Assembly (NCBI RefSeq): GCF_002968285.2
Contig: NZ_CP134400.1
Span: 1,116,001-1,180,000, forward strand
Length of the DNA: 64,000 bases
From: Mycobacterium sp. ITM-2016-00318
GTDB taxonomy: Bacteria > Actinomycetota > Actinomycetes > Mycobacteriales > Mycobacteriaceae
Direction: 5' to 3'
In this document: piece by piece, positions 45,606 to 53,872 of the stretch
How positions within the stretch are numbered: the first letter of the stretch is position 1
How the letters are laid out: every line of letters begins with the position of its first letter
The notes under the pieces: generated by a model
Seen by the model: the letters and a program-made list of their open reading frames with translations, nothing else
Databases searched by the model: none
What the model was told of the DNA's origin: nothing
Translations under genes and position numbers: made by a program

Positions 45606-46250
45606 CTACACCCTGCCCGCGACGAAGTCCGCTGCCGTGTTGACGAATCCGCCGGTGTAGCTGGGCGACCTGTGCGCGGCGACACTCTCGCCGTCGGTCT
45701 GGCAGATCGGATCATTGCCGTTGCAGAGGTCGATGGACCGTCCGCCCCACACCGGGCTCATCGTGAGCGGCAGCCCGAGCTTGGCCGACGGATTCCCGAA
45801 GACAGCGATTGCGGCGACGAAGTCGGGTGCGTTGGGCGGCAGCGGGTTGGTGAATCCGATTACCGGGATAGGCACAGCGGCAATCACATCCATCACCGCG
45901 GCGCCCTGCGAATAACCGCCGAGCACCAATCGGGTGTTCGGGCAGGCGCCCATCATGTACTGGATATGCGCGCTGGCGTCGTTGGCTCCGACTGCGGCAG
46001 CGAGGAAGTCGTAGTCGGCGGGATAGTTGACGGCATAGGCACCGACGGACCTGCCACCTACCTTGCCCTTGAGCGAGTCGACGAAATTACCTCCGACGGC
46101 TCCGAGCCCGGCGGTGTCATCGGTCCCGCGGGCGAACACGACCTCGATGTCGGGGCAGTCAGCCGAAGCGACCGGCGAGAACGCGATCGACGGCGTGATG
46201 GCCGCTGCGGCGCCGATCAATAAGGCAGCTGTTGTCTCAACTACGCGCAT
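45606..46250 (-). CDS. Secreted cutinase-family esterase (Culp)
   Basis: This 214-residue protein has a signal peptide (TAALLIGAAAAITPSIAFSP). The core has [40 protein letters not shown] (nucleophile Ser), Asp in NDPICQT and His in AAHRSPSY. All Culp disulfide cysteines are present. It is the middle gene of three, starting 5 bases after the upstream cutinase and 52 bases before the next. Confidence 0.93.
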   Translation of the reverse strand: MRVVETTAALLIGAAAAITPSIAFSPVASADCPDIEVVFARGTDDTAGLGAVGGNFVDSLKGKVGGRSVGAYAVNYPADYDFLAAAVGANDASAHIQYMMGACPNTRLVLGGYSQGAAVMDVIAAVPIPVIGFTNPLPPNAPDFVAAIAVFGNPSAKLGLPLTMSPVWGGRSIDLCNGNDPICQTDGESVAAHRSPSYTGGFVNTAADFVAGRV

Positions 46251-46255
46251 TCTCT

Positions 46256-46936
46256 CTATATCCTTCCGGCGGCGAAGCTGGCTGCTTGTTGAGCCATCGC
46301 ATCCTCGTAACCCCTGTGAGCGAGCGGGTTTCGCCCATCAGAACAAATAGGGTCACCGTCCTTGCACAGGTCGATGGACCGACCGGCGAATTGTCCCACC
46401 GATGACAGTGGTTGTCCGAACTTCGTCGCAGGATTCCCGAAGACGGTCACGGCGGCCACCGTGATCGCGGCGACCGGGGACAAGGGCGGCGCCGATCCCA
46501 CACTGCCGATCTTGTTGCCGAGCGGGGGAACGCCGGCCAGCATGTCCACCACGGCGGCGCCCTGCGAGTACCCGCCGAGCACGATCTTGGTCGACGGGCA
46601 CGACAGCGCCATCGACGAGATGTGGTTGGTGGCGTCGGTCGCGCCGTCGGCAGTGGTGAGGAAGTCGTAGTCGGCGGGGTAGTTCACCGCGTAGGAGCTG
46701 ACGGTGCGCGGCGCCAGCTGTGCGGTCAGCGCGTTGGTGACTGCCTGGCCCACCCGGCCGACGCCCGAGGGCTCGGCGGTGCCACGCGCGAAAACGACCT
46801 CGACATCGGGGCACGGCACTGCCACTGCGCTCGGTGCGGTAGCGAGAAGGCCTGCGGCCGCGGATCCAACAATTGCCAGGACGGCGGCCCCACGGGCCGA
46901 GCTATGTGCCAGAGTCACGCCGTCATGTTTCCACAC
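46256..46936 (-). CDS. Secreted cutinase-family esterase (Culp)
   Basis: This 226-residue protein has an Ala-rich signal segment (GAAVLAIVGSAAAGLLATAP). The core has PCPDVEVVFARGTAEPSGVG, CPSTKIVLGGYSQGAAVVDM with the nucleophile Ser, DGDPICSD and the histidine in LAHRGY. The start is ATG 46936 or GTG 46918. It is the first gene of the cutinase operon and is similar in layout to the Cut3/Cut4 genes that neighbour truA and ESX-4 in M. tuberculosis. Confidence 0.93.
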   Translation of the reverse strand: MWKHDGVTLAHSSARGAAVLAIVGSAAAGLLATAPSAVAVPCPDVEVVFARGTAEPSGVGRVGQAVTNALTAQLAPRTVSSYAVNYPADYDFLTTADGATDATNHISSMALSCPSTKIVLGGYSQGAAVVDMLAGVPPLGNKIGSVGSAPPLSPVAAITVAAVTVFGNPATKFGQPLSSVGQFAGRSIDLCKDGDPICSDGRNPLAHRGYEDAMAQQAASFAAGRI

Positions 46937-46950
46937 CGAACTGGTGGGAG

Positions 46951-47973
46951 CTAACCGTTTGCCCTGCTGCGCGGGGTGGGTTCATCGACTGCCCCGGCAT
47001 CCAACCAGGTCACCGCGTCGAGGTTCTCGCTGCGGTCGCCCTGGCGCGCCAATGCCAGACCTGCCAGAACGACGGCTCCGCCGACGGCCTGGGTCACGGT
47101 GATCGCCTGGCCGAGCAGCAGCCACGCGGCCAGCACGGCAAACAGCACCTCGGAGAGCCCGACCAGTGATGCGAAGCGGGGTCGCAGCCGGGAGATGCCC
47201 ATGATGCCCAGCGTGTATGCGATCGCGGTGGTGATCACACCGAGCGCGACGACGGGCACGATCGGTGACATCGTCAACCCCGCGACGACGGCGTCGTTGG
47301 TCGTGAATGTCAGCGGCATGATTCCGGTGACACCGAGCGCGCCGGTCGTGGCGGCGCCGACGATCAGGCCGCCCGCGGCGAGTGTGATCGGGTTCAGGTT
47401 TGCGTCGTCGTCGCCCGCGCCTGCGACTTTGTCGGACAACATGAAGTAGCTCGCCGCGCAGACCGCGGCGGCAAGGCCCCACGCCACGCCTGCCGCGTTG
47501 ATGTGTGCGCCGGCGAAAACGTCCAGCACCAACATGATTCCAGCGACAGCGAGCGCAACACCGGCCAGCGTCAGATGGGTGGGCCTGCGCCGCGTCGTGG
47601 CCCACAGCCAGCCCACGACCAGAACGGGGGCGGTGTACTCGAGAAGCAGCGCGACGCCGACGGACAGGTGGGCGACGGCGTTGTAGTAACAGAGTTGCGC
47701 GCCGGCGATCGGGAAGATGCCGTAGGCGATGACCATCTTGCGGTGGGTGACGGCTTCGCGAACCCAGCCGGGCCGCACGATCGTCGCGAAGACCGCCATC
47801 GCCAGCGCGCCGACGATCATGCGCGCGGTGACCGCACCGGTGGGGCTCCAGCCGGCGTCCATCAGCGCTTTCGCCATCGGGCCTGACATTCCGAAGCTCA
47901 ATGCGGAGCCGATCGCAAAAGTCAGGCCGAGCCGGAAGTGGTCAACGCCCTTGTCGAGCTGGGTCGCTGTCAT
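46951..47973 (-). CDS. EamA/DMT-family membrane transporter
   Basis: This 340-residue protein has about ten hydrophobic helices in two EamA repeats (GLTFAIGSALSFGMSGPMAK and GLAAAVCAASYFMLSDKV). It resembles drug/metabolite exporters of the RhaT/EamA group. The cytoplasmic C-terminus is short and charged. It is divergent from a CGNR-type regulator across a 66-base spacer with repeated motifs, suggesting local control. The transported compound is unknown. The gene lies just upstream of the cutinases on the same strand, 14 bases from the first. Confidence 0.87.
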   Translation of the reverse strand: MTATQLDKGVDHFRLGLTFAIGSALSFGMSGPMAKALMDAGWSPTGAVTARMIVGALAMAVFATIVRPGWVREAVTHRKMVIAYGIFPIAGAQLCYYNAVAHLSVGVALLLEYTAPVLVVGWLWATTRRRPTHLTLAGVALAVAGIMLVLDVFAGAHINAAGVAWGLAAAVCAASYFMLSDKVAGAGDDDANLNPITLAAGGLIVGAATTGALGVTGIMPLTFTTNDAVVAGLTMSPIVPVVALGVITTAIAYTLGIMGISRLRPRFASLVGLSEVLFAVLAAWLLLGQAITVTQAVGGAVVLAGLALARQGDRSENLDAVTWLDAGAVDEPTPRSRANG

Positions 47974-47993
47974 GTGGCACCTCCCGGCGTGTA

Positions 47994-48071
47994 ATGAGTA
48001 AAATGAATATTGGTCATGACACTAGCCGGAGGGGAGGTCATGAGTCAAATGATTTTCACTCATGACACCGA
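47994..48071. repeat. 46-base-period direct repeat at the EamA/CGNR divergent promoter
   Basis: ATGAGTAAAATGAATATTGG (47994 on) recurs as ATGAGTCAAATGATTTTCAC (48040 on), and both continue into TCATGACAC. About 23 of 29 bases match at a 46-base offset. The second copy contains the CGNR gene's start codon. TCATGA is itself palindromic. The arrangement is typical of an operator pair by which the regulator could repress both genes. Confidence 0.5.
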
Positions 48072-48603
48072 GCTCACGCTGAGAGCGGCGTGTGTGCTGA
48101 TCAACACCGAGCGCGTGGACGGCGAGCGGCTGGTCGATCAGCTCGCGCTGGACGCCTACCTCGACAGCTTCGGCTGGACCGGCAGGCGCGACCGCGACGT
48201 AACGGAGCTGAAGTCGGTGATCCGGTTGCGCGAGCGGCTGGGCAACATCTGGGCGGCTGCCGACGACGAAGAAGCCGCCGTGGCGCAGGTCAACGCGCTG
48301 CTGAGTGACACCAAGGCGCAGCCTTGGCTTACCCGCCATCCCGAGATGCCCGAGTGGCACCTGCATCTGGCGTCGGTGCACGATCCGTTGTGGCAACGCA
48401 TGGGTGCGGAACTGGCGATGGCCCTGGCCGACATCATCCGCGCAGGCGAATTGCGCCGGCTCAAAATCTGCGCGGCACCCGACTGCGAGGCGGTGCTCGT
48501 CGATCTGTCGCGCAACCGATCCGGGAAGTTCTGCGACACCGGTAACTGCGGGAACCGTCAGCATGTCGCCGCGTACCGCTCACGTCGCGCGCAGGAGAGT
48601 TGA
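48040..48603 (+). CDS. CGNR zinc-finger, ABATE-type regulator
   Basis: This 187-residue protein has an N-terminal stress-response-like domain (DTELTLRAACVLINTERVDG then DAYLDSFGW). The C-terminal zinc ribbon reads LKICAAPDCEAVLVDLSRNR then GKFCDTGNCGNRQHVAAYRS, with the CGNR box. Such proteins are putative transcription regulators. ATG at 48040 follows GGAGGGGAGG closely. It probably controls itself and the divergent transporter. Confidence 0.85.
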   Translation: MSQMIFTHDTELTLRAACVLINTERVDGERLVDQLALDAYLDSFGWTGRRDRDVTELKSVIRLRERLGNIWAAADDEEAAVAQVNALLSDTKAQPWLTRHPEMPEWHLHLASVHDPLWQRMGAELAMALADIIRAGELRRLKICAAPDCEAVLVDLSRNRSGKFCDTGNCGNRQHVAAYRSRRAQES

Positions 48604-48606
48604 CTG

Positions 48607-51600
48607 CTACTGCTCTTTACCGCCGAGGTCCGTCGGCCGGAGCTGAAGCAGATTGCTCGCTTCGGGCTTGGCCACTGCGATGCCGGGCGGCTGCCCTTGG
48701 CCGGCCTCCCACCAGCGCGACGTTGCGGGCGGGGCGCCGCGCCGTGGGTCTTGCCCGGCCGGCGACACCGTCGGTGTCGGCGTGTTCCCAGCCCCCCCGC
48801 GGAACAACGAGCGTGCCGCGCCCGGTGTCGTCGGGCTGGGGATCGCGGAACGGGCTTTGGCGCCGAACGCCGAACCGCTGGAGGCAAACCGGGATTCAGC
48901 GTCTTCCCGGCCGGTGGTATGTGGTTTGTTGAGCGCGTCCTCAAGCCTGCTGATGGATTTGAAATCGGTGATGGTGCCGTAGTCATCAAGTGGTGGTAAC
49001 TCGACCCTGTTGTCGGTTTTCGGCCCGAACGACGACGACGACGAGCCAGACCCCGACGAGTCAGACGACTCTGCCGACTGTGAGGCCGACGACTGCGAGT
49101 CGGATGCTTGGGCCTCGGAGGCGCCCGAGTCGGGTGAGCCGGTCGCCGATGACGAGGCCGTCGGTTGTGCTGTTGCGGGCTGGGCACCGGACGAGTGGCC
49201 GGGCGCCTGCGCCATCCCGGTGCCGGACGCAGCGCCGACAGCCTGCTCGAGGTACTGACGCCACGCCTGCAGATGGCTGAACAGCTGTTGCGCATAGTCC
49301 GTCGGCGGGTTCAGTGCACCACCGCCACCCGACCCGGGCATGCCCGGCGGCATGGGCGGTATCGGTGGAATGCCGCCGGGCATGGGGGGCATCGGTGGCA
49401 TGCCTGATGTGCCCGGCGGGAAGAGCAAGGCGGGCGTGACGGATGCCGACGCCTCCAGAAGTTGTCGCCAGGCCTGCAGATAGGCGAGCAGGTGCTGGTT
49501 GGAGTCAACGGGAAATGTCATCGGTGGGCCTCCGTCGGGTGGGGTTGATGAGTTGTAGTCCGCGTCGATGTTGCGCAAAGTGCGAGTGTCGATCGGCTCC
49601 CGGTTCTCCAGGTCCATGACATAGCAGTAGTCCCCGGCGGGGGAAGGCATTCGGACCGGGGTCGTCAGACCCTGGTCGATGAAGCCGTATGGAGTGCGCC
49701 AGTGGAGCGCCGTCTGGCCCCGGCGATCGACACCATCGGACTCGACCCAGATGTAGTGATCGAGGATGGCGTTGACCGCGTGGCGGCCCGATTCGCACGC
49801 CGCCTCCATCGATGTCATACGAGTGAACGTCTTGGTCCATGTGCCAGCGAACACCACCGAATTGTTGTGCACCTGAAAGCCGCCGTGGCGGGCCTGCCAA
49901 ACGTCGCGCTGCTCTAGGTCTGCCAGCCAGTCTTCATCGGTCGGCACCGTGCCGAAAGAATTGCCGGTCGGGTTCCACGGGTCGGTACAGGGCCGGTTGT
50001 CCCAGTCGCCGACGATCGGGATCAGATACGGCGTTTCGTTTCGCACCGGGCGACCGACGCCTTGACCGGGACCGCCTTCCATGATGATGCCGCGGTCGAT
50101 CGCATACCACGCCGGCCACGGCAACAAAGCCTCGGCGACGTTGGCGGCGCTGCTGGTGAGTGCTTTGACGATCTGACGCCACACCTCCGCCGCGATCTCG
50201 TCGGCCGTGCAGTCGCGGGCGGCCTTGCCGTTTCCGTTGGCGTCCTTGAGGTGATTGGACGCAGAGTTGAAATCGCCGATGTCGACCGAGAGGACCGAGA
50301 TGTGGCCGTCGCGATCCAGGATCGGCTTTCTCTCCCATAGTCCGTGCTGGTTTATCGACGACAACGCCCACTCCGTCCCGGAGTAGTACATGTGCCCTCG
50401 CAACAACTGGAACTCGGTGTCGAAGTAGAACTGGATGCCGCCGAGCGTCTGGAATCGGTCCCAGGGCTTCTTGCCCATGGCGTCGATGTCGTACGGGTCC
50501 CGGCGGTCCAGCGGACGGGTCGCCGAGGGCTGCAACGGGTCGTTGGGCGGGGGCACGAGGGTAGTGAAACCGTCCAGCCGCGCCACACTCCCTCCGGTGC
50601 CCGCCGCCCGCAGCTTCGCGGTGATGCGTTCGGCCGCAGGGGCATCAACCGCTACCACCGTGTAGTCAGGCGTCAGCCGGGTGCCGTCGGTCAGTGTCAC
50701 CTGCACCCTCGGCCTGTGATGCGGCGGCAGGTTCACATCGGTATGCGGAGGATCCAGACTGGCAGCCTCGCCTCGGACGAATCGGACCCCCAGTTCGAGG
50801 AGGTGGCGGTACCAGTGGTCGAACCACGATTCGGTGGTGGGACCGTTGAGTACGCCGTCGGCCTTGGTGTCGCGGCGGTCCATCTGAAGCTGGAGTTGAA
50901 GGTAGGTGGAGACGTTGGTGCGGGCGTCCCCGTAGCGCGTGTCGAACGCTGCGAGCACCCGCGGCATTTCCAGAAGCGTCGCGTCGAAGCGTTGCGAGTA
51001 ACTGAATCGGGGGGGTGCTTTCGGCGCGGCGCGTCCGACGAAGAAGTCGTACGCCGAGAGGTTCTGCAGCTGTGATGCCCGGCGCTGGGGACTCGTGACC
51101 AGGTACTCCATCAGCCTGCTCACGAACGTCCCGACGTCCTGGGCGGTGAAACCCAATTGGGTGAGTTGATATGCAGTGGTCAGGAATTCGGCTGCCGAGC
51201 GGGGTGCTTCGCGCGGAAACACAAGCGACGGTTTGCCTTCTACCGTGGTGCCCTGAGTGACCACTCGCCTCACGTTGTCCATGATCGTGCGCGAGGTCGG
51301 GATCCAGCGCACGTCGCCGTGGCCCAGCTCCAACCGCTCGTACACCGGAATTCGTTGGAACAGGTCCCAGATGTGGATGTAGTAGGCGGGAAAGAAGCGG
51401 AAGCCGTGCTCACCGGCGACCGCCCGTTTCGGCTCACGCGGCTTACCACGCCGGCCCGGGAACGGTCGTAGCTCGGCGAGGCTGCCGGTGTACGGGCCGG
51501 TCGTCGAGTACTGAGAGGCGGCGAGTCCGCCGAGTTTGATGGGTGGGTACGTGCCCGCCGGAGTGTCTTCCAGGCCGCAGCGCTCGTCGGCGCGGTTTTC

Positions 51601-51729
51601 GTACACGGTCACGTCGAAGCCGCGTTCTGCCAATTCGTGGGCGGCGCTCAGTCCGGCGATCCCGCCGCCGAGGACTGCGACCGTACGGCGTCGCTTGCAG
51701 GACGCCGGGGTTGAGATGGCTTCGGTCAT
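48607..51729 (-). CDS. Phytoene-desaturase-like flavoprotein with long disordered tail
   Basis: Residues 1-~700 of this 1040-residue protein are a flavin amine oxidase/carotenoid desaturase-type enzyme. Seen are VAVLGGGIAGLSAAHELAER for FAD, GEHGFRFFPAYYIHIWDLFQ, a signature shared with phytoene and zeta-carotene desaturase-like proteins, and SMEAACESGRHAVNAIL near the end. Residues ~740-1040 are Pro/Gly/Met then Ser/Ala/Gln-rich and probably disordered. They contain two related helices, NQHLLAYLQAWRQLLE (744-759) and AQQLFSHLQAWRQYLE (813-828). It is the last gene of a seven-gene coupled operon with a prenyl synthase. Desaturation or dehydrogenation of a terpenoid is likely, and the tail may tether it to partners. 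Confidence 0.82.
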   Translation of the reverse strand: MTEAISTPASCKRRRTVAVLGGGIAGLSAAHELAERGFDVTVYENRADERCGLEDTPAGTYPPIKLGGLAASQYSTTGPYTGSLAELRPFPGRRGKPREPKRAVAGEHGFRFFPAYYIHIWDLFQRIPVYERLELGHGDVRWIPTSRTIMDNVRRVVTQGTTVEGKPSLVFPREAPRSAAEFLTTAYQLTQLGFTAQDVGTFVSRLMEYLVTSPQRRASQLQNLSAYDFFVGRAAPKAPPRFSYSQRFDATLLEMPRVLAAFDTRYGDARTNVSTYLQLQLQMDRRDTKADGVLNGPTTESWFDHWYRHLLELGVRFVRGEAASLDPPHTDVNLPPHHRPRVQVTLTDGTRLTPDYTVVAVDAPAAERITAKLRAAGTGGSVARLDGFTTLVPPPNDPLQPSATRPLDRRDPYDIDAMGKKPWDRFQTLGGIQFYFDTEFQLLRGHMYYSGTEWALSSINQHGLWERKPILDRDGHISVLSVDIGDFNSASNHLKDANGNGKAARDCTADEIAAEVWRQIVKALTSSAANVAEALLPWPAWYAIDRGIIMEGGPGQGVGRPVRNETPYLIPIVGDWDNRPCTDPWNPTGNSFGTVPTDEDWLADLEQRDVWQARHGGFQVHNNSVVFAGTWTKTFTRMTSMEAACESGRHAVNAILDHYIWVESDGVDRRGQTALHWRTPYGFIDQGLTTPVRMPSPAGDYCYVMDLENREPIDTRTLRNIDADYNSSTPPDGGPPMTFPVDSNQHLLAYLQAWRQLLEASASVTPALLFPPGTSGMPPMPPMPGGIPPIPPMPPGMPGSGGGGALNPPTDYAQQLFSHLQAWRQYLEQAVGAASGTGMAQAPGHSSGAQPATAQPTASSSATGSPDSGASEAQASDSQSSASQSAESSDSSGSGSSSSSFGPKTDNRVELPPLDDYGTITDFKSISRLEDALNKPHTTGREDAESRFASSGSAFGAKARSAIPSPTTPGAARSLFRGGAGNTPTPTVSPAGQDPRRGAPPATSRWWEAGQGQPPGIAVAKPEASNLLQLRPTDLGGKEQ

Positions 51730-52130
51730 GATCGCCCCGCCCGTAGCTCGGCCAGCAGTGCGGGCTGCGAAGGCGCCCGGACCGCGGCGTGCACGTACGA
51801 CAGCAGAGTGTCGTGGGCGCGCTGCACGTCGTCGAGTGAGCCACGTACGGCAACGGTGCCGGCTTCCACCGCATGGCCCAGCCCGACCACCGCGTCGACC
51901 ACGTCGAGGATTGCGTTGCGGGAGGTAGAAATGCGGGTGCCTGCCGTATCCACGGTGCCGTCGACCACCTCGAGCCGGTGGCCCCCTCGCAAGGAAAACA
52001 GCTCGCCGTCGACATCGAGTTCCACCACCAGCGGCCCGAGCTCGTGGAGCACGAGGCGATAGCTTTCCGGCACCTCGCGCGCCAGGTGCTCGACAGACTG
52101 CCGCAGCAGCGATGAAACGCGTTCAGCCAT
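51726..52130 (-). CDS. SCP2-like small protein
   Basis: The 134-residue product has LHELGPLVVELDVDGELFSL and GTRISTSRNAILDVVDAVVG and GTVAVRGSLDDVQRAHDTLL. These pieces fit a sterol-carrier-protein-2-like lipid-binding fold: a beta sheet with a hydrophobic pocket, then an ADD-type helix. The call is by pattern only. ATG at 52130 overlaps the CrtC-like gene by 8 bases, and its own stop overlaps the flavoprotein start (ATGA). It may hold a hydrophobic intermediate for the pathway. Confidence 0.55.
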   Translation of the reverse strand: MAERVSSLLRQSVEHLAREVPESYRLVLHELGPLVVELDVDGELFSLRGGHRLEVVDGTVDTAGTRISTSRNAILDVVDAVVGLGHAVEAGTVAVRGSLDDVQRAHDTLLSYVHAAVRAPSQPALLAELRAGRS

Positions 52131-53145
52131 AGAGAAACTCGAATACTCCGGAGCCGACGAAGTCGATGCGCTCGCCGTTGACCGACCCGTCGACCGTTGC
52201 GGTGCCGGTGGTTTCACAGAGCACGGTCGAGCGCTTCAAGCTCACCTCGCTCGGTTGAGCTAGGCGCGCATAGGAATGCGACCGGAACTCGGTGTGCACC
52301 GCGTCGCCCGCCCTGGTCGCGTCAATCTCCACTTGTCGTGGAACGTCTGACACCTCGCCGTCCAGCAGGAGTCTCATCGGGGCAGGGAGCGTGCAGTCCG
52401 CGGGGCGACCGAGCAAGCCGTGAGATCGCATCGTCACTGCGGCGTGCCGGAATATCGCGGCCGGCTCGTCGCGATGCCACACGTACAGAGCCTGCGAGAG
52501 GCACCGCAACCGGCGTCGGTCCGTCATTCGCAGAAAGACCAGCGACCAAGGATTTTTGAGCTCGTGGGACAGCATCGTGCCCCACGTCCAGCCGAAGTCG
52601 CCACCCCAGCGGAACCGGCCCCAGTTGTGGTCGTGATAGGCGGTCTCGTTGTCGATGCGACACTCCTGGTCCCCGATGCGCAACCACCCGTCTGCGCGTA
52701 ACTTCGGCACGAAGAGCCAGCACATTCTGCCGTCGCCGAGTGCCTGATTGTTGACGACGAACGGCCGACTGATCGACGTGAAGTGGACTACCCCGTGAAT
52801 GCCTTGTCCCGGAAGGTCGATCACAACCTCATACCCCTCCGGATGCACGACCATTCGATTGCCGCCGATCGTGAGGATGCCCAGGTCGGCCGACACGTCG
52901 AGTTCTGATTCATCGAATCGTTCGATTGCTCCGGACCACTGCTCCTCGTGGTCGATCACGATGACGCGCGGCGCCAGTCGGTGTCGGCCTTTGCCAGTGG
53001 GCTCGCTGGTGAGGCTGAAGTTGATCAAGAGCCGCCGACCCGCGCCGTGGATCACGAAGTGGTACCACTCCTTGAAACCGTCGGGCAGCGCGGTGTTCAG
53101 GACCGGCGTGCGCAGAAAATCACTGCTGGCGAGCATCGCGGTCAT
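52123..53145 (-). CDS. CrtC/AttH-like hydratase-fold protein
   Basis: This 340-residue protein matches carotenoid 1,2-hydratase (CrtC)-type lipocalin-pair proteins. The hallmark is ETAYHDHNWGRFRWGGDFGW, with further beta-rich stretches (GYEVVIDLPGQGIHGVVHFT). CrtC adds water to a terminal isoprenoid double bond, and other relatives are cyclases or isomerases. ATG at 53145 is chosen because it overlaps the upstream stop (ATGA). GTG at 53154 is an alternative. The neighbouring prenyl synthase supports a terpenoid substrate. Confidence 0.72.
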   Translation of the reverse strand: MTAMLASSDFLRTPVLNTALPDGFKEWYHFVIHGAGRRLLINFSLTSEPTGKGRHRLAPRVIVIDHEEQWSGAIERFDESELDVSADLGILTIGGNRMVVHPEGYEVVIDLPGQGIHGVVHFTSISRPFVVNNQALGDGRMCWLFVPKLRADGWLRIGDQECRIDNETAYHDHNWGRFRWGGDFGWTWGTMLSHELKNPWSLVFLRMTDRRRLRCLSQALYVWHRDEPAAIFRHAAVTMRSHGLLGRPADCTLPAPMRLLLDGEVSDVPRQVEIDATRAGDAVHTEFRSHSYARLAQPSEVSLKRSTVLCETTGTATVDGSVNGERIDFVGSGVFEFLYG

Positions 53146-53417
53146 CTCAGCCACCTGGTGGCGGTCGAGTCAGACTCGATCGCGGCGGCCGAAGAATCCC
53201 GCGGCGGAGCCGTTTCGGCCAGCCGCTCGATGGAGTCGCCGAGGCTGGCGAGGCCGAGCAGCAGATGGACGAAGTCGTCGTCGCAGACCGTGTCGATTCG
53301 CCGGTCGGCGTCGGCGGCCATCGCGCGCACGACCCGGCCGAGACTCGCCAGCCCCAACAGGTAATCGATGAACGTGCTCTGTTCTGCGAGCGCCTCGCGC
53401 GGATCAGTGAGCGTCAT
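53142..53417 (-). CDS. 91-residue protein with an internal repeat
   Basis: I do not recognise a family. The protein consists of two similar helical units, FIDYLLGLASLGRVVRAMA (about 18-36) and FVHLLLGLASLGDSIERLA (about 51-69), joined by an acidic linker, plus a Ser/Asp-rich tail. The shared LLGLASLG box is very hydrophobic on one face, suggesting membrane, lipid or protein-docking contact. It overlaps both neighbours by ATGA, indicating coupled synthesis with the pathway enzymes. Confidence 0.7.
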   Translation of the reverse strand: MTLTDPREALAEQSTFIDYLLGLASLGRVVRAMAADADRRIDTVCDDDFVHLLLGLASLGDSIERLAETAPPRDSSAAAIESDSTATRWLR

Positions 53418-53872
53418 GCGAAGCCCTCCGGGCGGAGGCGGGCGAGAATGGAGTCGTCGAGTCCGTGGCCGATCACAGCGTCGGCCAGCAACTCGGCCCA
53501 CGCGCTCGGCGCTGAATTGGGTGCGGCGGGACCGTCAAGAACGTTCAGGCTCAACGTTTCCCACACGCGGCGAAGGTTTTCGACGGCTGCGGACGTGATC
53601 AGCGCGTCGCGCAGTTGTGCGCCTGTGGGAGTGTCGGCATAGCGGCGACCTTCCGCGACAAGCATGTCGTGCAGGCTCCTGGCGGCTGCCGGATTACCGA
53701 GCACGGCGCGGCGGGCGCCGATGAGCAGATCGAATACCGATCGTTCCGGGCCGGTGGACTCGTCGGGCGGAGGTGGAAGTAGTCGGGGCGCGTTGCGCTC
53801 CACGAGGTCGAGGGTGAGTTCGCGGATCCGTTCCAGTTCCGCAAGCATGCCGATGAGGACTTCGGGAGTCAT
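53414..53872 (-). CDS. Helical protein of unknown function
   Basis: This 152-residue, mostly alpha-helical protein (MTPEVLIGMLAELERIREL, LIGARRAVLGNPAAARSLHD, VENLRRVWETLSLNVLDG) has a Pro-rich linker (LLPPPPDESTG) after the first helix. No catalytic motif is seen. It overlaps the prenyl synthase stop and the next start by four bases each. An accessory or scaffold role is possible. Confidence 0.68.
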   Translation of the reverse strand: MTPEVLIGMLAELERIRELTLDLVERNAPRLLPPPPDESTGPERSVFDLLIGARRAVLGNPAAARSLHDMLVAEGRRYADTPTGAQLRDALITSAAVENLRRVWETLSLNVLDGPAAPNSAPSAWAELLADAVIGHGLDDSILARLRPEGFA

